A stretch of 64,000 bases of DNA from G965197555 sp965197555. Lineage in GTDB: Bacteria > Chloroflexota > Dehalococcoidia > Lucifugimonadales > UBA3495. Where the stretch lies: contig OZ240213.1 of the NCBI GenBank assembly GCA_965197555.1, positions 2,542,001 through 2,606,000 of the forward strand. The letters are read 5' to 3'. Shown piece after piece: positions 1 to 8,472 of this stretch. Made by a program: the position numbers and the translations under genes. The stretch's first letter is position 1. Each line of letters starts with the position of its first letter. A model generated the notes under the pieces. That model saw only the letters and a program-made list of their open reading frames with translations. It was not told the origin of the DNA and searched no databases.

Positions 1-57
1 ACCCTGGTCGGAGACGAACTTCCCTTTCATCGCCGCCAGGATGATATAGGATGCCAT
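1..57 (-). CDS. Possible 5' end of a CDS leaving the window
   Basis: An ATG at 57 on the minus strand opens a frame of 19 codons (MASYIILAAMKGKFVSDQG) that runs off the window edge. An AGGGGA element lies just upstream with short spacing. It is co-directional with and 46 bases downstream of the thiolase gene, so it could be the next operon gene. Nineteen residues are too few to name a family. A chance frame is possible. Confidence 0.4.
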   Translation of the reverse strand, partial: MASYIILAAMKGKFVSDQG

Positions 58-103
58 GTTCCCCTAGCCGACCCGCTCTCTCCTGATATACGAACGCCAA
101 TCG

Positions 104-1282
104 CTATCTTGTAAAAATATGCACCGTGGTCACATCCCCGGCCCCGGAACATTGGGCCAGCCCTACCTGGGGACCGCGCGCCCTCCGGCTTTGCCCTGGG
201 TAAACCTGGCGAGGACCCGCCTCCTGGCGCAGTTGGGTAACGGTCTCGTGGATCATGCGGATACCCGATGCACCGAAGGGGTGCCCCATAGCCAGCAGGC
301 CTCCATCGGTGTTGGTCGGCACGTCACCGGATATTGCGGTCCTGCCCTCCTCGGTGGCTTTCCAGGCCTCCCCCCAAGGTACTAGATGCAGAGCCTCCAA
401 CTGTTGAAGCTCCCCGATAGTGGCTGCGTCGTGCACCTGCGCCACGTCAATGTCCTCCGGGCCCAGGCCGCTCATTTCATACGCTTCCAGGGCGGCGGGC
501 TCGGTCCGGTAGGGGCTGAATGCCGAATGGTCGCTGCCCCGGCCGTTGTAGTTGCCCGACTTGAGGACGGCAGCGGCTACCCGCACCGTCCGCCCTTTGT
601 TTATCCCATACCGGTCCGTGGCCTCCTCCGCACAGAGTACGGCCGCGGCAGCTCCTTCGCTGGTCGGGCAGCACTGGTACAGGGTCAGCGGGTCGGCGAT
701 CGACCTGGACTGGAGCACCTCCTCCAGGGAATAGGTCTGCTTGCGGTGTGCGAAGGGATTGAGTGCGGCGTTCTGTCGCGCCTTGACAGAGACTTGGGCC
801 AGGGATGCGGCGGTGGCTCCTGTTTCCTCCATATACCGGCGCATTCGCAGGGCGTAGCCAGCCATCATGTGGTCCCCGCCGATGTAACGTTGGGGGCTGT
901 CTTCGGCGGTGACCGTCACCGGCCCCCTGGGCACCTTCTCAGCCCCGAAGGCCAAGGCTAGGTCGAACATGCCGGTAGTGATTCCCCAGTAGGCCTGCCA
1001 GAAGGCGGTAGAGCCGCTGGAGCAAGCATTCTCCACGTTTATGATTGGGATCCCGGTGAGACCCAGCTTGGCCAGGGCAGTTTCCCCCACGGACATACCG
1101 TGGTAATAGACGTGGCCGAAGTAAGCCACGGGAATGTCCTTCCAAGCGATACCGGCGTCGCTGAGAGCCGGCACCACCGCGTCCAACGCAAGGGTTGCTA
1201 GGTCCTTATCAGGAAACCGGCCAAAGGGATGTAGGCCTACCCCAGCGACCACGACTTCACGGCCTTTTCTTAGCCCGTTCAA
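104..1282 (-). CDS. Thiolase family protein (SCP-x-like acetyl-CoA acetyltransferase)
   Basis: A 392-residue protein of the usual thiolase length. It belongs to the lipid-transfer/SCP-x-like branch, which cleaves or condenses 3-oxoacyl-CoA thioesters in the cytoplasm. The nucleophile loop is seen in ENACSSGS near residue 87, the general-base His in GHPFGASG near 333, and the second catalytic Cys in AQCSGAGD close to the C-terminus. The start codon reads TTG (1282), with AG-rich sequence upstream. A DUF35 Zn-ribbon/OB protein gene lies 40 bases upstream in the same direction, the standard partner arrangement for this thiolase branch. Family assignment is firm; the substrate is unknown. Confidence 0.93.
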   Translation of the reverse strand: MNGLRKGREVVVAGVGLHPFGRFPDKDLATLALDAVVPALSDAGIAWKDIPVAYFGHVYYHGMSVGETALAKLGLTGIPIINVENACSSGSTAFWQAYWGITTGMFDLALAFGAEKVPRGPVTVTAEDSPQRYIGGDHMMAGYALRMRRYMEETGATAASLAQVSVKARQNAALNPFAHRKQTYSLEEVLQSRSIADPLTLYQCCPTSEGAAAAVLCAEEATDRYGINKGRTVRVAAAVLKSGNYNGRGSDHSAFSPYRTEPAALEAYEMSGLGPEDIDVAQVHDAATIGELQQLEALHLVPWGEAWKATEEGRTAISGDVPTNTDGGLLAMGHPFGASGIRMIHETVTQLRQEAGPRQVYPGQSRRARGPQVGLAQCSGAGDVTTVHIFTR

Positions 1283-1322
1283 TGCGTCCCTGCCTCTCCG
1301 ACTGCAACCGGCCTTTGGACTC

Positions 1323-1736
1323 TCATGGAGCTGACACCGGTTGCCATTTGTATACGATGATTTCCTTGTCGGAATCTGTGTCCTTCACTGGCTTGAGGGC
1401 CAACTCCACTACCATCCCCACTTTCAGGGCAGACTCGGCGCAACCGATGACTTCCGCTAAGACTTGAGGGCCTTCGGGCAGCTCGACCTGCCCCAGGATA
1501 TAGGGGACGGGCCCAGGCCAACCTGCGGGCGGCACCCTGACGACGGTATGGCTGAAGAGTACGCCTTGATTGCTCAGCTCCACGGCCCCCAGATCGTCTG
1601 AAGTGCAATTCTGGCAAAAGGTCGCCGGGCCGAAGACGCAGATGCCGCACGCCCTACAGCGGAAGCCCAGAAGAACTCCCTCGGTACCGGAAGGTGTCTT
1701 CAGTCTCAACCGGGTATCGTCTACGGACACAGGCAT
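1323..1736 (-). CDS. DUF35 OB-fold / Zn-ribbon acyl-CoA-associated protein
   Basis: A 137-residue protein. Two CxxC pairs (Cys27/Cys30 and Cys41/Cys44) form a rubredoxin-like zinc ribbon. An OB-fold-like segment follows, with the VRVPP and PYILGQVEL pattern of the DUF35 family. Known members bind SCP-x-type thiolases or HMG-CoA synthase and are thought to channel CoA substrates. It precedes the thiolase gene by 40 bases, so the two very likely form a complex. The ATG at 1736 has GGAG five bases upstream. Confidence 0.9.
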   Translation of the reverse strand: MPVSVDDTRLRLKTPSGTEGVLLGFRCRACGICVFGPATFCQNCTSDDLGAVELSNQGVLFSHTVVRVPPAGWPGPVPYILGQVELPEGPQVLAEVIGCAESALKVGMVVELALKPVKDTDSDKEIIVYKWQPVSAP

Positions 1737-1891
1737 GCTTTCTCCGAAACTCCCTTAGCCCGTCGGGAAATCCAGCTTAATTGGGGTGGGTTGGAGTGTC
1801 AACATTACCCATTGACCCGAGTGATGCTAAATGGTAGGTTGAGGTTGCTCCGAACTGTCGCCTCGACCGGGCTTGTTGATCAAATGCGCCT

Positions 1892-3538
1892 ATGAGTCAG
1901 GACAAACAAACACCCGTGGATAAGCACGGCGCTCCGTGGGACATCTCTCTTTCAGAGTTTCTGGATACGGCCGTGCGCCGGGACCCTGACAGGCTGTTTC
2001 TGGAAATCGCGGGACAGCGTTATACCTACCAGGAGTTGCAGGCCCACGCATTGAAAGCGGCCTCAATGTTCTTCGCCATGGGCATCGGTGCTGAAGACCG
2101 GGTCGCACTATTTATGCCCAACTGCCCGGAGTACTTGTTCTGCTGGTTTGGGCTCTCCATGCTGGGGGCCATTAGTGTTCCCATCAATACAGCTTACAAG
2201 CGGGATGAGACAGCCTTCATATTGAACGACGCCGAGGCCTTGGCGGTGGTCGCCCACCAGTCGTTGGCGGAGGTTGCGGGGCAGGCTGCTGGTCTCGCTC
2301 CCAGCGTGCGCCACCAGTTGTTGGTGGTTGATGACCCCCGGTCTCATGGGCTAACGGACCAGGATACTTGGATTGACTTCAAGAAATCGCTGGCTGGGTC
2401 TCAGCCGGCAGAGGGGCTTCCTCTAGTATCGCCTGACGCCGTGTCGATGCTGGTATACACCTCCGGCACCACCGGCACTCCTAAGGGGGTGATGGTCACC
2501 CACCGCATGTACGTAGCTGCCGGTCAGGGGTTTGCTCATTGGACTGAGGCGACGCCAGAGGACCGATTCTTCACTTGTTTGCCCTATTACCACGCCAACA
2601 TTCAGTACTATTCCACCATGGGCGCTTTGGCGGCGGGGGCGACGTTGGTGGTGGCTGACCGGTTTAGCGCCTCCCGGTTCTGGGACCAAGTCCGGGAGTC
2701 GAAGGCCACAGTGGTCAATTTCATAGGCATGATGATGCCGGTGCTGGCCAAGCAGCCAGAATCCGAGGCCGACCAGCAAAACCAGGTGCGTTTGTTCTAT
2801 GGCTCGCCGGCTTTCTCACCTGAGTTTCTCACGGACTTTCAAGAGCGGTTCGGCACCGACATCATAGTTGGCTTCGGCATGACCGAGACCTGTTACGGCA
2901 CCATCGAAAGCATCGGTCAGCGTCGGCGGGCTGGATCATCAGGCCTACCACGCCAGCACCCTGACCCTAGCTTTATAAATCAGGTGCGCATAGTCGACGA
3001 TTACGGTGCACCTGTTGCCAGAGGCACCGTGGGTGAGATATCCATAAACAATCCGGCGGTGATGCCCGGCTATTGGAGAAACGAGGAGCAGACCGCTCAG
3101 GCCCTCAGGGACGGTTGGCTATTCACGGGCGACCTGGGTTGGATGGACGATGACGGTTTCCTTTACTTTGTCGACCGCAAGAAAGACATCATCCGGCGGA
3201 GAGGAGAGAACATATCCTCTCAAGAGGTAGAGAATGTAATCAAGCGCCATTCAGAAGTTCTGGATTGCGCCGTCGTTGCTGTGCCTTCGGAGCTGGGAGA
3301 AGATGAGCTCAAAGCTTACATATTGCCCAGGGATGGGGCCACGGTGAACCCGGAGGACGTAATCTATTGGTGCGCCGAGAACTTGGCCTATTTTAAAGTG
3401 CCAAGATACATCGAGATGCGGGAGGACCTGCCCCGCACTCCTAGTCTGCGTGTACGTAAGGACCTACTGCGGCAGGAAAAAGAGGACCTGATCGAGGGCT
3501 GCTTCGACCGCGAAGCAGCAGGGATTCGGCTGCGTTAA
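1892..3538 (+). CDS. AMP-forming acyl-CoA synthetase-like protein (CaiC-like)
   Basis: A 548-residue ANL-superfamily enzyme expected to adenylate a carboxylic acid and load CoA. The P-loop YTSGTTGTPKG lies near residue 188, FGMTETC near 327 and the GDLGWMDDDG hinge region near 413. In most members the C-terminal A10 motif is PRTPxGK; here it reads PRTPSLRVRK, so the catalytic lysine is replaced by Arg and the preceding Gly by Leu. That would weaken adenylation in a typical ligase. It is transcribed divergently from the DUF35/thiolase pair. No clear Shine-Dalgarno precedes the ATG. Confidence 0.9.
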   Translation: MSQDKQTPVDKHGAPWDISLSEFLDTAVRRDPDRLFLEIAGQRYTYQELQAHALKAASMFFAMGIGAEDRVALFMPNCPEYLFCWFGLSMLGAISVPINTAYKRDETAFILNDAEALAVVAHQSLAEVAGQAAGLAPSVRHQLLVVDDPRSHGLTDQDTWIDFKKSLAGSQPAEGLPLVSPDAVSMLVYTSGTTGTPKGVMVTHRMYVAAGQGFAHWTEATPEDRFFTCLPYYHANIQYYSTMGALAAGATLVVADRFSASRFWDQVRESKATVVNFIGMMMPVLAKQPESEADQQNQVRLFYGSPAFSPEFLTDFQERFGTDIIVGFGMTETCYGTIESIGQRRRAGSSGLPRQHPDPSFINQVRIVDDYGAPVARGTVGEISINNPAVMPGYWRNEEQTAQALRDGWLFTGDLGWMDDDGFLYFVDRKKDIIRRRGENISSQEVENVIKRHSEVLDCAVVAVPSELGEDELKAYILPRDGATVNPEDVIYWCAENLAYFKVPRYIEMREDLPRTPSLRVRKDLLRQEKEDLIEGCFDREAAGIRLR

Positions 3539-3600
3539 TTCCAGCATGCAGCGATTTTTTTGGTGTTTCAGCAACAGGCTGACGGCTAAGGAGAAACCCC

Positions 3601-4077
3601 ATGGCGGAGCGAAAATACTGGCTCTTCAAATCCGAGCCCAGCTCCTACTCCTATGCTGACTTGTTAAACGAAACGGACAAGACCGCTGAATGGGATGGAG
3701 TTCGAAACTACCAGGCTCGCAACATGATGCGTGACGATATGAAGGTTGGGGATGGAGTCTTGTTTTATCATAGCAGCACCAATCCCTTGGCCGTCGTCGG
3801 CACAGCGCGCATAGTACGGGAGGGCTACCCCGACAACACGGCGTGGGACCCCCAGGACAGGCACTACGACTCCAAGAGTACTGTCGATAACCCCGTCTGG
3901 ATGATGGTCGATATTCAAGCCGACCAGGAATTTGGAAAACCGGTCACCCTCCAAGAGATCAAAGAAAACCCCAGGCTGCAGAATATGATGGTAGCCCGTA
4001 GGGGCACGCGTCTGTCGATTCAGCCGGTGGCCCAGCAAGAGTGGGACGAAATCGTGGCCTTAGGTACCGGAAAGTAG
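3601..4077 (+). CDS. EVE domain-containing protein
   Basis: A 158-residue single-domain protein. It begins with the EVE signature YWLFKSEPSSYSYADL and continues with WDGVRNYQARNMMR and GDGVLFYHS. EVE domains share the PUA-like fold and bind modified nucleobases in RNA or DNA. Stand-alone bacterial copies are common and their targets mostly unknown. The ATG has AAGGAG seven bases upstream. The distance of 62 bases from the ligase gene leaves co-transcription open. Length and motifs fit the family well. Confidence 0.92.
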   Translation: MAERKYWLFKSEPSSYSYADLLNETDKTAEWDGVRNYQARNMMRDDMKVGDGVLFYHSSTNPLAVVGTARIVREGYPDNTAWDPQDRHYDSKSTVDNPVWMMVDIQADQEFGKPVTLQEIKENPRLQNMMVARRGTRLSIQPVAQQEWDEIVALGTGK

Positions 4078-4159
4078 TCGTGGTACGCTACCGAGAAACC
4101 TCCCGTACCTTCTTCGAAAAGCAGACCCCCGAGTTCCAAGGGATGATTCAGAGATTGTC

Positions 4160-5776
4160 ATGAACAACCGGGATCTTGATGTTGCCCGGGGATATCATGA
4201 GTCGACCAAGCTAGCCTACATCAACCTGCGCAACAAGCCCCCGCTTTTCAAAACTTATCCGGGTGCCCAACGAATCGCGCTTCCCACCGACTCCCCGGCG
4301 TTGGAGGCTGGAACCCTAGATGCTGTTGCTTCCTCTTCCGGGCGAACCCTGCAGACCCCGGGGCTGGGCCCCGACCTGGACCTGAACCACCTGGCCCAGT
4401 TGCTCCACTTTTCCGCTGGCGTTGTGCACCGGAGGGTCCTGCCCCAGACCGGTCAGGTCCATTACAGGGCCGCTGCCTCCGCTGGCGCGCTCTACCCCAT
4501 AGAGGTGTACCTAGTATGCCGTTCGTTACCGGGCATCGAGGCAGGGATCTATCATTTCTCCCCGGCAGATTTTAGCCTGGAGAAGCTCCATAGTGGAGAC
4601 CACCGGGCATATCTCGCCGCAGCGACGGCCGGGGACCCGGATATCGCCTCCTCGCCCGCATGCCTGGTGTTCACAGCCCTTTTTTGGCGAAGTGCCTGGA
4701 AATACAGAGCCAGAAGTTACCGATATTGCCTTTGGGACAACGGCACCTTGCTGGCCAACCTACTGGCTGTTGGTTCGAGTGTTGGAGTTCCTTCCCGGGT
4801 TATCGCCGGGTTCGTGGACGACCAAGTGAACCGCGTACTGGAGATCGACGCCAATCGCGAAGGCGCGATATGCATTGTCCCTCTGGGCAGCGGCGAGGTC
4901 AACCCATCTAATAACGTAGAGAGCGCTCTGTCCAGCCTCGAGGCATCCTCGAACGACGGTCAGGACGGCGAGATAGACTATCCCGAGATACAGGAGCTCC
5001 ATCGGGCGTCGTCCTTGATGTCGGAGACCGAGGTCCGGGCCTGGCGCCAATCAGCCGCCGCCGGACCGATTGGACAACCGGCGGACCAACTGTCCGATCA
5101 AAATGCAAGGTATTTGCCTGAGACACAGGAGGTATCGACAGCACTCCTAGGACAAGCGATATTGCGGCGGGGGTCTACCCGGAGGTTCGCCAGGACCCCC
5201 ATGAGTTACGACCAGTTTGGCGCTATATTGAGTTGCTCCACCAAGCCGGTCCCTGCTGATTTCCTGGCGCCAGGTGAAAGCAGCCTCTTAGGCTACTACA
5301 TCATAGTTAACGCGGTGGAGGGCTTGGCCCAAGGAGCCTACTATTTCTCTCCTGAAGACAGGAGGCTCAGCTTGCTCAAGGAGGGGGACTTCCGAGAGGA
5401 AGCGGGCCACCTTTGCTTTGAACAGGCCTTGGGCGCTGACGCTAGCGCCGTGGTGTTCCCAATGGTCGACTTGGGCCAGGTGTTGGACCGCTATGGCAAC
5501 CGGGGCTATCGAGCCGCTCAACTGGAAGCCGGAGTTCGCGTGGGTAAGATATACCTGTGCGCCCACTCCATCGGGCTGGGGGCCAGCGGCATTACATTCT
5601 ACGACGACGATGTGACCGAATTCTTTTCCCCTCACGCCGCCGGCAAGAGCCTAATGTTTCCGGTAGTGCTGGGAGTGGTAGACCGGCAGAACCGGGTCCG
5701 ACCGTTCCGTTCCAAGATTGGAGTGCTGCTGGACTCATTGGCCAGAGGAGCTGGCCAGCACCAACTCGGCACATAG
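4160..5776 (+). CDS. SagB-type two-domain nitroreductase/dehydrogenase
   Basis: A 538-residue protein with two consecutive nitroreductase-fold domains. The first, about 60-255, contains YRAAASAGALYPIEVYLV and the YCLWDNGTLLANLLAV segment. The second, about 325-525, contains RRGSTRRFARTPMSYDQF and CAHSIGLGASG. The family includes SagB/ThcOx FMN enzymes that oxidise azolines in peptide maturation, but many double-domain relatives stand alone. No cyclodehydratase, precursor peptide or exporter gene lies nearby, so a bacteriocin role is not supported. The start lacks an obvious ribosome site. Flavin binding is inferred from the family. Confidence 0.85.
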   Translation: MNNRDLDVARGYHESTKLAYINLRNKPPLFKTYPGAQRIALPTDSPALEAGTLDAVASSSGRTLQTPGLGPDLDLNHLAQLLHFSAGVVHRRVLPQTGQVHYRAAASAGALYPIEVYLVCRSLPGIEAGIYHFSPADFSLEKLHSGDHRAYLAAATAGDPDIASSPACLVFTALFWRSAWKYRARSYRYCLWDNGTLLANLLAVGSSVGVPSRVIAGFVDDQVNRVLEIDANREGAICIVPLGSGEVNPSNNVESALSSLEASSNDGQDGEIDYPEIQELHRASSLMSETEVRAWRQSAAAGPIGQPADQLSDQNARYLPETQEVSTALLGQAILRRGSTRRFARTPMSYDQFGAILSCSTKPVPADFLAPGESSLLGYYIIVNAVEGLAQGAYYFSPEDRRLSLLKEGDFREEAGHLCFEQALGADASAVVFPMVDLGQVLDRYGNRGYRAAQLEAGVRVGKIYLCAHSIGLGASGITFYDDDVTEFFSPHAAGKSLMFPVVLGVVDRQNRVRPFRSKIGVLLDSLARGAGQHQLGT

Positions 5777-5883
5777 AGCCAAGCTGCCCCAGCTCGATCC
5801 CCACAGGGGAGATTCGTCCACTGGAAGCATACGCAGGTCAAGCACTACTACGTAAGGCAACCACTAGGAGGAAAGGAGACGAC

Positions 5884-6837
5884 ATGGAAACCGTAGGTTT
5901 CATTGGCCTAGGCAATATGGGGTCAGGGATGGCCGGAAACATCCAGAGGTCGGGTTACCCAATGGTAGTCTACGACCTGCGGGAGGAGGTCATCAGGCCG
6001 TTTCTCGAGGGAGGCGCCCGCTTGGCCAATTCTCCTTCCGAGGTGGCCAGCCTATGCGATGTGGTTCTGACGTCGTTGCCCGGGCCCAAGGAGGTTGAGG
6101 AGGTTGCCACCGGTCGTGAGGGAATCCTTGAAGGGATCAAACCTGGTGGTATATTTGTTGACCTTTCAACCAGCAGGCCTACGTTGATTCGCCAGATAGA
6201 GCCCAGGTTCCGACAGAAGGGTGCCCACGTCTTGGACGCTCCTGTCAGCGGCGGCAAGACGGGCGCTGCCAGCGGCAACCTGGCTGTCATGGTGGGCGGT
6301 GACCGGGAAATTTACGACCGTATCAAACCCCTTCTGGATGCGTTCGGCGACAAGGTTTTTTATGCTGGCGGCATCGGTGCTGGTTCGGTCTGTAAGCTGG
6401 TGCACAATATGATCGGTCATGGTGTGCGTCAAGCCATTGCTGAAGGACTCACCCTGGGAGTTAAGGCCGGTGTGGACCCGGAACCATTGTGGGAGTGCGT
6501 GCGTCGCGGTGCTCTGGGCCGGATGAGCGGGCTACACGAGGGAATTCCACGCTCCGTTTTCCGCGGCGAGTTTGAACCAGCCAGTTTCGCATTGGGACTG
6601 TCCCGGAAAGACATCGGGCTGGCGACCGAATTAGGGAAGGAATTTAATGTCCCTATGCCGGTGGCTAACCTGGCAGAGCAGATTGCTATCCAGGGAATGA
6701 ACCGAGGCTGGAGCGACTTGGACAGCAGCGTCACATTCCTGCTACAAGAGGAGCAGGCCGACGTGGAGGTTAGAGCTCCTCACGTCGACCCGGACAAGTC
6801 GGCTCGGTTCATCACCACCCACCCTGAAGCCGACTAG
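5884..6837 (+). CDS. NAD(P)-dependent beta-hydroxyacid dehydrogenase (3-hydroxyisobutyrate dehydrogenase family)
   Basis: A 317-residue protein. The Rossmann motif GFIGLGNMGSGMA is at the N-terminus, the substrate motif DAPVSGGKTGAASG near 120 and the catalytic Lys in GAGSVCKLVHNM near 172. Such enzymes oxidise 3-hydroxyisobutyrate, tartronate semialdehyde or similar short hydroxyacids. The frame is open upstream to 5557, but the ATG at 5884 has a strong AGGAGGAAAGGAG leader and begins exactly at the Rossmann strand, so I chose it. It lies 107 bases after the nitroreductase gene. The exact substrate is not readable from sequence. Confidence 0.93.
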   Translation: METVGFIGLGNMGSGMAGNIQRSGYPMVVYDLREEVIRPFLEGGARLANSPSEVASLCDVVLTSLPGPKEVEEVATGREGILEGIKPGGIFVDLSTSRPTLIRQIEPRFRQKGAHVLDAPVSGGKTGAASGNLAVMVGGDREIYDRIKPLLDAFGDKVFYAGGIGAGSVCKLVHNMIGHGVRQAIAEGLTLGVKAGVDPEPLWECVRRGALGRMSGLHEGIPRSVFRGEFEPASFALGLSRKDIGLATELGKEFNVPMPVANLAEQIAIQGMNRGWSDLDSSVTFLLQEEQADVEVRAPHVDPDKSARFITTHPEAD

Positions 6838-6887
6838 CGGTCGGCTTAAGCCGTCAACAAAGAGCCGGTAGGAGACCGCCGACCGCT
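6836..6887. terminator. Inverted repeat between convergent genes
   Basis: Arms AGCGGTCGGC (6836-6845) and GCCGACCGCT (6878-6887) are perfectly complementary over 10 bp, with a 32-base loop. The repeat begins at the stop of the dehydrogenase gene and ends just before the stop of the convergent 521-residue gene. This suggests a bidirectional terminator. A T-tract is weak on both sides. Confidence 0.45.
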
Positions 6888-6899
6888 TACTGCTTTAGC

Positions 6900-8465
6900 T
6901 TAAGTTGAATTTTCTATGCCGACGGGCTCGGTTATGATGCCCAGCTCTCTCCAGAGCTCCTCGAGTAGTTGCTGGTCGCCAGGGAGGCCGTTCCCGTTGG
7001 TCACTCTGGGGGTTAACCCTTCCCGGCCTTTCCAGAGACTCCGCAGGTCCTCATCAATCAACTCAATGATCGCGTTACGAACCCCGGTGTCAACACCGAT
7101 ATCGGGGTACAGCTTCCAGCATTCGTTCTTGACGTTCTCCAGCCACTCGACTTGGTTCCCGGCCCTGCCACGGTCTTCCTCGAAGTGCCAGGAATACCAG
7201 GCGTATACCATGTCGTGGAAATAGGTTAGGTCGGTGGCCGGCGCTCCGACTATCGACATTTGAACTTCGAACCGATGGTTGTCCCCGGGATGCCCCTCGA
7301 CGGCGGCAAACCTGCGGCCTCCACCAAGGCCTCTCAGCACAATGTCATGCACGTTGGATGCGGTTATCCCAACCCCGGAGGCGGAGTCGACGTGGCCGAC
7401 GCCCACTTCCCCGACCCGCCACAGCTTCTGCTCCATTGCGGTGGTGCCTCTATACATCTCGGCTAGGAGTTCGCCCAACTCTTCGCTAAAACGGACTCCG
7501 TTGGAGATCAATGAAAGGAAGCCGGTCTCCACGGCAACAGCGTCCTGAATTTTGTCGGAGATGGCGAGGGCCAGGAGTTCCTCCAAGTCCTGGAGAGACA
7601 CCCGGTTTGTGCCATAGACAGGAACTCCGTTGAGGGATTCCCTAACCCTCTCTGCAATCTCCCCCACGTCACTCTTGCCGAGGTTCAACCTATTCAGTAT
7701 CCGGTCCGCGACATCCTGGGCCTGTTGGCCACGAAGGATGTTCCTTACCGTGGGGTCGTCACTGTCGAATGACCATACTTCCGGATCGTATACTTCTCGG
7801 AACAGCGCACCGCCCAGGGTTGCGTGCCTTCTTACGGCGCCCGTAACCTCCACCCAAGAGGCCAGGTACTCTTTGATTTCATCTTCCCCTACCTTGATGA
7901 TGTCGGCCACGTGGTTGAGGCACAAAGTTTCCAGCCACTCGTCGATCTCGTTTTGCCTTCGAGAAAGCCGACGTCGCCTTTTGTCTCCGCTTATTGATAA
8001 TTCGTCGAGTGAAAACTCCGTGAGCGCCGGTAGATCCCGCTGAACCGAACGGGCGGCCAAACGGTCCCATTTTCTGATTACGGGGTCCTCATTCGGGTTC
8101 CGGATCAGGTCCTCTATAAACAGGCACTCCAGTCTCCGGTGGATCTGGCTGAGTAAATCGTCACGCCGCAGGTTCGTCAGGCTGCTGGCCCTTGCCATCT
8201 CATGTTGGATTTCCGCGTTTGCTTCCAAGAGTATCCTGTTGCTCATGCTTCCATCAGGCCTTAGCTGCTCGAACAACAGTTGGATGGCCTTGTCCACGTC
8301 TTCCAGAGCGCCATGAACCACGGCGTGCACCTGCCGGAAGACTTCGCGAGAGTTGATTCCGGAGGCGTCTGAACCCAAAAAGTCCAGAGCATCCATTTTT
8401 TGGCTGACCTGATGGGTGCTGTTTTTATAGGAAAGCCGTTTTCTATTCAGATTAAACCAGACCAT
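6900..8465 (-). CDS. Uncharacterised protein encoded next to a tubulin-like GTPase
   Basis: A 521-residue soluble protein with no signal peptide or membrane helix visible. It is mostly charged and helical in character, with a basic run KRRRRLSRR near residue 180. The C-terminal third is more compact (HRFEVQMSIVGAPATDL, then YAWYSWHF). I do not recognise a domain. It starts seven bases after the stop of the tubulin-like gene, in a different frame, so the two are an operon and probably partners. Large bacterial Tubulin_2-type proteins carry a long C-terminal region after the GTPase. This gene may encode that region as a separate chain, which is inference. Confidence 0.75.
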   Translation of the reverse strand: MVWFNLNRKRLSYKNSTHQVSQKMDALDFLGSDASGINSREVFRQVHAVVHGALEDVDKAIQLLFEQLRPDGSMSNRILLEANAEIQHEMARASSLTNLRRDDLLSQIHRRLECLFIEDLIRNPNEDPVIRKWDRLAARSVQRDLPALTEFSLDELSISGDKRRRRLSRRQNEIDEWLETLCLNHVADIIKVGEDEIKEYLASWVEVTGAVRRHATLGGALFREVYDPEVWSFDSDDPTVRNILRGQQAQDVADRILNRLNLGKSDVGEIAERVRESLNGVPVYGTNRVSLQDLEELLALAISDKIQDAVAVETGFLSLISNGVRFSEELGELLAEMYRGTTAMEQKLWRVGEVGVGHVDSASGVGITASNVHDIVLRGLGGGRRFAAVEGHPGDNHRFEVQMSIVGAPATDLTYFHDMVYAWYSWHFEEDRGRAGNQVEWLENVKNECWKLYPDIGVDTGVRNAIIELIDEDLRSLWKGREGLTPRVTNGNGLPGDQQLLEELWRELGIITEPVGIENST

Positions 8466-8472
8466 TTCTAAC

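Noticed and set aside
119..961. Plus-strand frames opposite the thiolase gene
   Set aside because: They are antisense to a complete thiolase with all motifs and have no family resemblance.
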